From JBNKDD01 sp050288085 (GTDB lineage Bacteria > Chloroflexota > Anaerolineae > Aggregatilineales > UBA3940): a stretch of 6,600 bases of DNA. The stretch lies in NCBI GenBank assembly GCA_050288085.1, contig JBNKDD010000312.1:1-6600 (forward strand). Direction: 5' to 3'. Made by a program: the position numbers and the translations under genes. The number at the start of each line of letters is the position of its first letter. Positions within the stretch are counted from its first letter, which is position 1. The notes under the pieces were generated by a model. It worked only from the letters and a program-made list of their open reading frames with translations, did not search any database and was not told the origin of the DNA. This document shows positions 1 to 5,641 of the stretch, in pieces.

Positions 1-83
1 TGAGGCGGCGCTGATCGCCAGTGTTGAGCCTCCCTTATCTAACCCGTAAATCTGTCCAGGAATTCAACCGCAGTACAAAATCA

Positions 84-113
84 AATCACCTATTTTTTTC
101 CAAGGATGTGATT
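84..113. promoter_or_regulatory. Inverted repeat upstream of regulator gene, possible operator
   Basis: The arms AATCAC (84-89) and GTGATT (108-113) are perfectly complementary and separated by 18 bases that include a T-run. The repeat ends just upstream of the candidate -10 and overlaps the candidate -35, where an operator or autoregulatory site could lie. Six-base arms are short enough to arise by chance, so this is a weak call. Confidence 0.25.
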
Positions 114-124
114 ACCTATATACT
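97..124 (+). promoter_or_regulatory. Candidate promoter of the LuxR-type regulator gene
   Basis: TATACT (119-124) matches five of six bases of the sigma-70 -10 consensus. It is preceded after 16 bases by TTTCCA (97-102), a poor -35 with four matches. It would give an mRNA leader of roughly 50 bases before the ATG at 179. Bases 1-96 show no other convincing gene or signal, apart from a small GC-rich inverted repeat at 2-32 (GAGGC/GCCTC enclosing GGCG/CGCC) that could be the tail of an upstream structure. Confidence 0.3.
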
Positions 125-178
125 GGAATTGGATAGGGTGAGGAAAATGCTGGGGCAATATTATGTTGGAGATCGGAA

Positions 179-2797
179 ATGTCCCAACCTTTGCTGACCA
201 CCAAATTAAACCCTCCTACCAACTCTCCATATTTAATCAGACGACATCGCCTATTAGATCAACTCGACACACATCTGATTAACGAGGGTGAGTTTCAGCG
301 TAAATTAACGCTGGTGTCAGCCCCCGCTGGTTATGGAAAAACCACGCTTGTTGTCGAATGGCTAAATATATGTAACATTTCTCACACTTGGTTGTCACTT
401 GAAAGTAGTGATAACGATCCGATTCGATTTTTTACCTATCTGGCTGCCGCGTTACAGCAGATCGAGACAAAGATGGGGAGTGCGATAGAAAACCTTCTCC
501 AGGGCGGCCAACCTCCTCCGGTAGAGGTCCTCCTTAATCACCTGATCCACGAGATTGCCGCAAATCCTTCCACCTTCATCCTTGCATTAGATGATTATCA
601 CGAGATCCACAACCCAGAGATCCACAAAGCGCTTGTTTTTTTGTTAGATCATCTACCACCGCAGATTCATCTGGTGATCCTCACCCGTGAGGATCCATCG
701 CTTCCACTAGCACGACTCCGATCCCGGGAACAGGTAATCGATATTCGCCAGGATGGGCTGCGTTTTACAGTTGACGAAGTGGCTCAATATTTACAAGAAC
801 GGCTGGAAATCGAACTTTATAGTGAAGATGTAAAGATTCTACAAAGTCGGATCGAAGGATGGGCTGTTGGCCTACAATTGGCTTGTTTGCTGCTTCAAGG
901 AAAACCAGATATCCACGACCTGCTAACATCGCTTACTGGCAGCAACCGTTACATTATGGATTATTTGGTTGAAGAAGTCCTGGATCAGCAATCTCCTGAT
1001 GTGCAAAATTTCCTTTTCCAAACATCGATTCTTGACCGTTTCTGTGCCTCATTATGCAATTCGGTGACCATCAGGAATGATAGCCTCCAGATACTTCAGT
1101 TTCTTGAGCAGGCCAATCTCTTTCTAATTCCCCTGGATCATGTACGAGAGTGGTATCGCTATCATCGTTTATTTGCCGATCTCTTGCGCCATCGCCTCAG
1201 AATACGCGAACCATCTTCTGTGGAGCAACTGTATAGCCGGGCAAGCGCCTGGTTTGAAGCACAGCAGATGCTAAGTGAGGCAATTGATTATGCCCTGGTA
1301 GCTGATGATTGGGAGCGAGCCGGGCGGTTGATACTTGAAGTTGATAACAGAATGCTGAAGCGTGGTGAAGTAACCTCGCTGCTAAACTGGTATAAACAGT
1401 TCCCCGAAGATGTTATCAACACTGACCTTGACCTATGTTTGGGGGCCATCTGGCCGTTAATGTTAAGCGGGCAAGTTGACACAGCCGCAACATATATCAG
1501 TCAGGCCCAGACACTCGCCTCTAATAATCCCCAGGCCGCAATTGAAGTGATGACCGCCAAAGCATACTTGGCTTGGCTGCAAGGAGATGTTCACAGCGCC
1601 ATTGAGTGGTCTACTGAAGTGTTATCACATGGAGAGAAGATTGATATCAGTATTCGGAGTGTGCTATGGTTAAATCTGGGTTTGGCCTACTGGCACCAGG
1701 GGCAGATGGATAGCGCTGAGAATGCGTTACGGTCGACCTTGCAGGCAGCAAGGCAAACCAATAACCATTATCTATCATTTACTGCACAATTTTTTCAGGC
1801 GCGCGTTTTTGCGGTCAGAGCGCAGTTGCGGCAGGCGAGTCAAATACTGAACGAGCTGGTTAAGCTTGAAGCTCAATTACCTGTCATGGCACTGGTTCAT
1901 CTGGACCTTGGATATATCCATTACGAGTGGAATAACCTGGAAAGGGCCACATACCATTTCGAGTCAAGCCTGACGATCAGTCAGAAGGCCGGGAATAATG
2001 AATTCCTTGCCGCTTCGTACATGGGAATGGCATGCTTACACCTGAGCAGGGGTGACATTCAAGGTGTTGAAGCAGCCGCATGTTCTGCCCATAAATTAGC
2101 AGGTGATCATGGCTTATCTCCACAAATGACGGCGCGGATCAACGCCTGCCAGGCACAAGGACTGATTGCACAGGGTGCACTGGCAGAAGCGTCAAACTTG
2201 CTCGATCAGATGCCGATCGGGGCAGATCCACATCCGTTTTACCGGTTTATGAATATGCCCCCCGCCTGGCTGATGCTAGCAGAAGATAATAAAGAATCTG
2301 CCGCCGCTCATCTGGTAGAACAGGTTGAACAGGCTAACCAGATGGGTTGGCAGTATGGTCTTGTTGTGGGGCGAATCTATCAGGCATTGGCCGCGAGACA
2401 CATTGATGAAGGATGTAGTTTTCTAATAGATGCTCTGGAAATCGCGCACGCAGAAGGCATGATCCGCTCATTTATTGATGCGGGACATGGGCTTGTCCCT
2501 GTGCTTCACCAGGTAGCACAGCAAGGTGTTCACCCGGCGTTTATCCGGCAAATTCTTAATGAACTGCAAACTAGCCAACCGGCACCAGCGGTTGATGGCC
2601 TGCTCGATCCGCTCAGTGAACGTGAAGTTGAAGTGTTAAATCTGTTGGTAGCGGGTCTTACCAACCCGGAGATAGCGGATCAATTGATTATCAGTCTGGG
2701 TACGGTTAAGACGCACGTCCATAATATTTACAGCAAGCTCGGTGTGCGCAACCGGATTGAAGCGATTGCCCGCGCCACTGATCTAAACCTCCTATGA
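179..2797 (+). CDS. MalT-type ATP-dependent LuxR-family transcriptional regulator (STAND ATPase)
   Basis: Large signal-transducing regulator of 872 residues, close to the roughly 900 of E. coli MalT. The N-terminus (PLLTTKLNPP, then LIRRHRLLDQL) is typical of the family. A Walker A motif lies at about 48-56 (APAGYGKTT) and a Walker B at about 133-139 (FILALDD), with the LTR sensor-like motif at 168-170. WYRYHRLFADLL (325-336) is a family hallmark. Residues of about 420-780 are helical and TPR-like, the usual inducer-sensing region. A LuxR/GerE helix-turn-helix fills about 811-868 (LSEREVEVLNLL, then GTVKTHVHNIYSKLGV). The known mechanism is ATP- and ligand-driven oligomerisation followed by promoter activation. 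The start at 179 is supported by GGAG at 168-171, seven bases upstream; nearby ATGs at 147 and 163 are out of frame. The ligand cannot be read from the sequence. The downstream membrane-protein genes are plausible targets. No truncation or missing motif is seen. Confidence 0.95.
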   Translation: MSQPLLTTKLNPPTNSPYLIRRHRLLDQLDTHLINEGEFQRKLTLVSAPAGYGKTTLVVEWLNICNISHTWLSLESSDNDPIRFFTYLAAALQQIETKMGSAIENLLQGGQPPPVEVLLNHLIHEIAANPSTFILALDDYHEIHNPEIHKALVFLLDHLPPQIHLVILTREDPSLPLARLRSREQVIDIRQDGLRFTVDEVAQYLQERLEIELYSEDVKILQSRIEGWAVGLQLACLLLQGKPDIHDLLTSLTGSNRYIMDYLVEEVLDQQSPDVQNFLFQTSILDRFCASLCNSVTIRNDSLQILQFLEQANLFLIPLDHVREWYRYHRLFADLLRHRLRIREPSSVEQLYSRASAWFEAQQMLSEAIDYALVADDWERAGRLILEVDNRMLKRGEVTSLLNWYKQFPEDVINTDLDLCLGAIWPLMLSGQVDTAATYISQAQTLASNNPQAAIEVMTAKAYLAWLQGDVHSAIEWSTEVLSHGEKIDISIRSVLWLNLGLAYWHQGQMDSAENALRSTLQAARQTNNHYLSFTAQFFQARVFAVRAQLRQASQILNELVKLEAQLPVMALVHLDLGYIHYEWNNLERATYHFESSLTISQKAGNNEFLAASYMGMACLHLSRGDIQGVEAAACSAHKLAGDHGLSPQMTARINACQAQGLIAQGALAEASNLLDQMPIGADPHPFYRFMNMPPAWLMLAEDNKESAAAHLVEQVEQANQMGWQYGLVVGRIYQALAARHIDEGCSFLIDALEIAHAEGMIRSFIDAGHGLVPVLHQVAQQGVHPAFIRQILNELQTSQPAPAVDGLLDPLSEREVEVLNLLVAGLTNPEIADQLIISLGTVKTHVHNIYSKLGVRNRIEAIARATDLNLL

Positions 2798-2848
2798 TCT
2801 CAAATAAACCCCTGTAATCTATCCATCGGTTGATCCGTTTCAGCCCTG

Positions 2849-2860
2849 GTCTATGTAGAC
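2849..2860. promoter_or_regulatory. Perfect 12-bp palindrome in the gap after the regulator gene
   Basis: GTCTA-TG-TAGAC is a perfect two-fold palindrome between the regulator stop (2797) and the start of the Lnt-like gene (2902). LuxR-type HTH dimers commonly bind palindromes, so this is a candidate operator for the downstream genes. No strong promoter is visible nearby. TATAGA (2865-2870) is a fair -10 without a good -35, as expected for an activator-dependent promoter but not proof of one. Confidence 0.3.
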
Positions 2861-2901
2861 TGAGTATAGATGGTTTTACGTACTTCGGTCTGGAGGCTGA
2901 G

Positions 2902-4416
2902 ATGAATCAAGACTCGCAAATAGATTACCCGCAGCAAGATCGCTGGGCTTATCTCTGGCTGGTGATCGGTACACTGTTGAGCCTCATGTGGCGTGTGCCC
3001 CTCGTCTGGTGGTTGGCACCAATTTTTCTACTGCGCTTTATGCGCACCCAAAAGACCTGGCGCGGCTTTTTTCTGATCTGGTTGGCCGGGTTCCTGGGGG
3101 CTTTCTCTCCCATGTACACCATTGTTAATGCCATGATGCCCGGACCGCTGCCTGTATTCCTGGTTACAACCGCCATCACAGCACTGATTGGCACCGGTAT
3201 CCCTTATCTGTCCGACCAGCTGCTGGTTCCCCGTTTGAAGGGTTTCGCGGCTACGTTGGTCTTTCCACTTATCATGACCACCATGGACTATATCAGCGCC
3301 AAGTCTAACCCCTTGGGCAGTATTGGCGGTGCAGCGTACTTCCAGCACAGCAACCTGGCGCTGGTTCAATTGCTTTCCATCACCGGCATGTGGGGAATCG
3401 TTTTCCTGGTCAACTGGTTGGGGCCGGTCGTCAACTATGCCTGGGAGCGCGGCTTTGCATGGAAGGAAATCAGCCGCAATGCCCTGATCTATGCCGGGAT
3501 CATGTTAGCTGTACTGTTGTATGGCGGCGTTCGGTTGGCCTATGCCCCGGAAGCATCCAGCACGGTAAGAGTGCATGGCTTCACAGCCATCGATGTAAGG
3601 CGCGAACTGCTGCCCAAAATGCACGAAGCCGCGCAGGGAGACTGGCAAACCTACCGCCAGGTTGCGGCGGAAGCTCAGGAGCTTTACCTGGAAGGAACCC
3701 TCCGCGAGGCCGAAGCCGGAGCGCAGATCGTCCACTGGCCTGAAATGGCAGTGTTTGTGCCGGAGGAAGATGAGGTAGACTTCATTACGGGCATTCGGCA
3801 GATCGCCTCAGACCAAGGCATCTATGTGGTGATGGCCTACGCTTTAGAGCATCAGGATGGCAGCCCATTTAATAACAAGCTGCTCATCATTGATCCCAAC
3901 GACGATGTGATACTGGAACATTATAAGTACGGCGGAGCTGATCTTGATGGTGCTTTGCCTGGTGATGGCATCCTACAAACGGTAGAAACTCCATTTGGTA
4001 CCCTGTCGGGCATCATCTGCAATGATACCAACCACGAGGAGATAGTTGCCCAAGCGGGTAAAAACGGGACAGATATCCTGTTCGCACCCAGCATGGAGAT
4101 TCAGGCGATTGACCCAATCCACGCTCACATGGCAATATTCCGCGCCATCGAAAACGGCGTCACGCTCGTGCGCCAGGCAGATAATGGCCTTTCGATAGTT
4201 GTAGACCCTTATGGGCGGGTATCGACAACAATGGATCACTTCAATAACACCGAGCGCGTGATGGTAGCCAAAGTGCCTATCCAGAGCGCATTTACGATTT
4301 ACCCCTATGTTGGCGACCTGTTCGCCTGGTTGGCGATGGCGGGATTTGCGGCACTCACCATCGTGGCAGTTTTGCGGGGGCGTAGGGAAAAGCGTCTGGC
4401 CGCAGCAATAGCGTGA
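2902..4416 (+). CDS. Lnt-like polytopic membrane protein with carbon-nitrogen hydrolase (nitrilase) domain
   Basis: A 504-residue protein with the layout of apolipoprotein N-acyltransferase (E. coli Lnt, 512 aa). About seven hydrophobic segments occupy residues 16-213, then comes an extracytoplasmic nitrilase-fold domain (about 222-460), then one C-terminal membrane helix (about 473-491). The stretch SITGMWGIVFLVNW (159-172) is typical of Lnt. The catalytic triad appears intact: Glu281 in HWPEM, Lys342 in EHYKY, Cys373 in IICND. Lnt transfers an acyl chain from phospholipid to the N-terminal Cys of lipoproteins. Two deviations argue against calling it true Lnt. The Cys is followed by Asn-Asp instead of Tyr-Glu, and the Lys-to-Cys spacing is only 31 residues (52 in E. 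coli), without the usual HLVPFGE-type loop. Substrate is therefore uncertain: lipoprotein acylation or another amide. The ATG at 2902 is chosen because GGAG (2892-2895) lies six bases upstream. A TTG at 2830 would add 24 residues that do not look like Lnt. Likely first gene of a three-gene unit. Confidence 0.85.
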   Translation: MNQDSQIDYPQQDRWAYLWLVIGTLLSLMWRVPLVWWLAPIFLLRFMRTQKTWRGFFLIWLAGFLGAFSPMYTIVNAMMPGPLPVFLVTTAITALIGTGIPYLSDQLLVPRLKGFAATLVFPLIMTTMDYISAKSNPLGSIGGAAYFQHSNLALVQLLSITGMWGIVFLVNWLGPVVNYAWERGFAWKEISRNALIYAGIMLAVLLYGGVRLAYAPEASSTVRVHGFTAIDVRRELLPKMHEAAQGDWQTYRQVAAEAQELYLEGTLREAEAGAQIVHWPEMAVFVPEEDEVDFITGIRQIASDQGIYVVMAYALEHQDGSPFNNKLLIIDPNDDVILEHYKYGGADLDGALPGDGILQTVETPFGTLSGIICNDTNHEEIVAQAGKNGTDILFAPSMEIQAIDPIHAHMAIFRAIENGVTLVRQADNGLSIVVDPYGRVSTTMDHFNNTERVMVAKVPIQSAFTIYPYVGDLFAWLAMAGFAALTIVAVLRGRREKRLAAAIA

Positions 4417-4449
4417 GGTCGTAGTTAAGTCTTTGGAATCCAAGAATCG

Positions 4450-4468
4450 ATAGGTTTGGAAGACCTAT
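4450..4468 (+). promoter_or_regulatory. Short hairpin in the leader of the 192-residue membrane protein gene
   Basis: ATAGGT (4450-4455) and ACCTAT (4463-4468) form a six-bp stem with a seven-base loop, ending 13 bases before the ribosome binding site. TTGGA occurs at 4433-4437 and again at 4456-4460, both complementary to TCCAA at 4439-4443, so an alternative fold could compete with this stem. A role in mRNA processing or in tuning translation is possible but undemonstrated. There is no T-run, so it is not an intrinsic terminator. Confidence 0.25.
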
Positions 4469-4481
4469 TGGTGAAATACAT

Positions 4482-4487
4482 AAGGAG
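4482..4487 (+). promoter_or_regulatory. Strong ribosome binding site for the 192-residue membrane protein
   Basis: AAGGAG sits six bases before the ATG at 4494. It is the strongest Shine-Dalgarno match of the + strand genes here and fixes the start. The gene is therefore likely to be translated independently of the Lnt-like gene 77 bases upstream. Confidence 0.8.
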
Positions 4488-4493
4488 ATAAAA

Positions 4494-5072
4494 ATGAACA
4501 AGTCAAAACTCGTCGGGGGGATTATCTGTCTGGGCATCGCGGGGGTGCTGGTAGCTGCTAATGTGAGCCTGCCGCCTGAAGACCTGATGTTCCAGGTGGG
4601 TAATACCAACATGCCCTGGATCCCGCCTATAGTACTGACAGTTATCGGTATTGTGTTGCTGTCAACAGCGAATCAGCCCGAAAAGGCCGGAGAAGAACCG
4701 CAGGAAATGGTAAATGTTGACCCAGATAAAGCTGCACTCAACAAACGTCTCGAAACCGCGGCCTGGGGTGCATTCCTGATTTCGTTGGGTGGGTTCATGT
4801 TTGTACCTGAAGAGATCGTCAGGGGTGGTTGGTGGTCAATCTGCGTCGGTCTGATCTTCCTGGGTTTGAACGGTGCCCGCTATGCCAACGGGCTCAAGAT
4901 GAGCGGCTTCACCACCTTCTTGGGCATCATCTCGATCATTGGCGGTGTGTTGGACCTGGCTGGTATGGCAAATGTTAATGGCGCTGTTTTGCTCATTGTC
5001 CTCGGTGGATACCTGCTCCTCAAGCCATACTTCGATAGGCAGCAGATCTTTGGTAAAGCCGAGGAAAGTTGA
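4494..5072 (+). CDS. Small polytopic membrane protein of unknown function
   Basis: A 192-residue protein I do not recognise as a named family. Hydrophobic segments lie at about residues 6-22, 43-58, 88-104, 112-127, 138-157 and 162-177. This suggests two N-terminal helices, an acidic hydrophilic linker (about 60-86, rich in Glu, Asp and Lys), and a four-helix C-terminal bundle resembling generic small bacterial membrane proteins. No catalytic or metal-binding motif is apparent. The N-terminus (MNKSK followed by a hydrophobic run) could be read as a signal sequence, but no lipobox is present, and with so many later helices it is more likely a first membrane anchor. It lies between the Lnt-like gene (77-base gap) and the 71-residue gene (25-base gap), all on one strand, so an operon is likely. 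A role tied to the Lnt-like protein in the same membrane is only an inference. Confidence 0.8.
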   Translation: MNKSKLVGGIICLGIAGVLVAANVSLPPEDLMFQVGNTNMPWIPPIVLTVIGIVLLSTANQPEKAGEEPQEMVNVDPDKAALNKRLETAAWGAFLISLGGFMFVPEEIVRGGWWSICVGLIFLGLNGARYANGLKMSGFTTFLGIISIIGGVLDLAGMANVNGAVLLIVLGGYLLLKPYFDRQQIFGKAEES

Positions 5073-5097
5073 TCTCACCCTGGAAAAGAGAAGCACG

Positions 5098-5313
5098 ATG
5101 AAGCTGGTGGAAATTCGCGTTGAGGGACACCTGGATGCTAACTGGTCAGACTGGTTTGGTGGCTTGAAAATCACGCATCTGAGTGACAATCAGAGTCTCA
5201 TATACGGCGCGATAGAAGATCAGTCGGCATTGTACGGACTTTTGTCCAAGCTTCGGAATCTCGGATTGGAGCTTGTGTTGGTCAAGGTTGACAATAGCCT
5301 TCCACGTACATAG
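5098..5313 (+). CDS. Small soluble protein (71 aa) with WSDWF...DQSALYGLL pattern, unknown function
   Basis: A 71-residue protein starting MKLVEIRVEGHL, with no signal peptide or membrane segment. The order of features is an N-terminal beta strand (EIRVEGHL), an aromatic helix-like piece (ANWSDWFGGL, residues 14-23), a strand, a D-Q-S-A-L-Y-G-L-L helix with K-L-R-N-L-G-L following, and a final hydrophobic strand (LELVLVKV). From memory this matches a recurrent but unnamed family of about 70-80 residues in Chloroflexota and Actinomycetota, often near transcriptional regulators. I know of no established function. The ATG at 5098 is preferred because homology-like sequence begins there and a purine-rich GAGAAG (5088-5093) precedes it. 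The frame stays open upstream through the C-terminus of the previous gene, but that extension is out-of-frame coding sequence of the membrane protein. It is the last gene before the terminator hairpin. Confidence 0.75.
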   Translation: MKLVEIRVEGHLDANWSDWFGGLKITHLSDNQSLIYGAIEDQSALYGLLSKLRNLGLELVLVKVDNSLPRT

Positions 5314-5382
5314 GTGACTTCCCTGAATATGGGTGTGGGTAGGTCATAAACAACTTTGATTAATTTGGCTGATATAAATACG

Positions 5383-5421
5383 AAAAAGACCCTGTTAGAA
5401 GAGATTCTGCAGGGTCTTTTT
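5383..5421. terminator. Bidirectional intrinsic terminator hairpin
   Basis: The arms AAAAAGACCCTG (5383-5394) and CAGGGTCTTTTT (5410-5421) are perfectly complementary over 12 bp. The apex continues as AGAA/TTCT (5397-5400, 5405-5408) around a GAGA tetraloop, after a small internal bulge. The T-run on each strand makes it competent in both directions. It would end the + strand operon 70 bases after the 71-residue gene. On the minus strand it begins six bases after the CCA end of the tRNA-like remnant, the usual place for a tRNA terminator. Confidence 0.9.
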
Positions 5422-5426
5422 GTTCT

Positions 5427-5479
5427 TGGTGGCGATGACTGGATCGAACCAGTAACCTGCGGCTAATGAGTACATCGCT
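5427..5479 (-). pseudogene. Degenerate tRNA remnant (CAT anticodon loop), D arm deleted
   Basis: Read on the minus strand from 5479, the pieces of a tRNA follow in order. They are a 5' acceptor strand AGCGATG (5473-5479), T8-A9 (5471-5472), an anticodon loop CTCATTA with central CAT (5464-5470), a 3' anticodon stem GCCGC (5459-5463), and a variable region AGGTT (5454-5458). Then come a T arm ACTGG-TTCGAT-CCAGT (5438-5453), a 3' acceptor strand CATCGCC (5431-5437), discriminator A and an encoded CCA (5427-5430). The acceptor pairs over six of seven bases. Two defects make a functional tRNA unlikely. The T loop has six bases where seven are standard, and bases 10-31 (D arm and 5' anticodon strand) are absent. 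The CAT loop suggests a tRNA-Met or tRNA-Ile2 origin, tentatively. An alternative is that only the 3' half is tRNA-derived, left as an attachment-site scar of an integrated element, and the acceptor match is chance. Confidence 0.65.
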
Positions 5480-5533
5480 TATCAGTGCGGAAGGATTGTG
5501 GATTTGGTAAAAGAATCTGAAGTCATGCGGGCA

Positions 5534-5560
5534 GGGATAATCACAATCTACACTTATCCC
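5534..5560. repeat. 7-bp inverted repeat with 13-base loop
   Basis: GGGATAA (5534-5540) and TTATCCC (5554-5560) are perfectly complementary. Neither strand has a T-run next to it, so it is not a canonical intrinsic terminator. On the minus strand it lies downstream of the gene pair and could protect the 3' end of that mRNA or serve as a protein-binding site. Confidence 0.4.
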
Positions 5561-5601
5561 TCGAGTATTCGCTGCCAGTAAAATCTATAATCTCTGAGCA
5601 T
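5554..5601 (-). CDS. Possible 15-residue ORF with good ribosome binding site (doubtful)
   Basis: The minus strand reads MLRDYRFYWQRILEG then TAA. AAGGA (5607-5611) lies five bases before the ATG (5599-5601), which is good spacing. The stop codon falls inside the arm of the 5534-5560 hairpin. The frame is open further upstream but there overlaps the 237-residue gene out of frame. It could be a leader-type peptide, a remnant of a longer C-terminus, or chance; nothing downstream on this strand needs a leader. Confidence 0.15.
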   Translation of the reverse strand: MLRDYRFYWQRILEG

Positions 5602-5641
5602 TTCCTTCCTTATATATTGCAACATCTGCGGATTAATGAGT

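Larger units (their letters stand above)
5480..5641. other. Intergenic stretch between tRNA remnant and minus-strand gene pair
   Basis: Together with 5314-5479 this makes about 330 bases without a clear protein gene. It holds the hairpin at 5534-5560, a 15-codon ORF on the minus strand (5554-5601), and an imperfect copy of the tRNA anticodon-loop region at its right end (5621-5645). I see no promoter I would defend on either strand. Confidence 0.5.

Noticed and set aside
131..143. MalT-box-like sequence (AGGGTGAGG) upstream of the regulator gene
   Set aside because: It only loosely resembles the E. coli MalT half site, is not repeated nearby, and box specificity cannot be assumed for a distant homologue. 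The GAGG is equally well a stray purine run.
2830..2901. TTG start giving a 24-residue extension of the Lnt-like protein
   Set aside because: No ribosome binding site before 2830, the extra residues do not resemble an Lnt N-terminus, and the ATG at 2902 has GGAG at good spacing.
5356..5378. TTGATT and TATAAA as a promoter before the terminator hairpin
   Set aside because: The spacer is only 11 bases, and the transcript would run straight into the 5383-5421 terminator.
5427..5503. Intact full-length tRNA gene
   Set aside because: Extending to about 76 bases finds no matching acceptor strand and no D arm, and the T loop lacks one base. Only the shortened form pairs.
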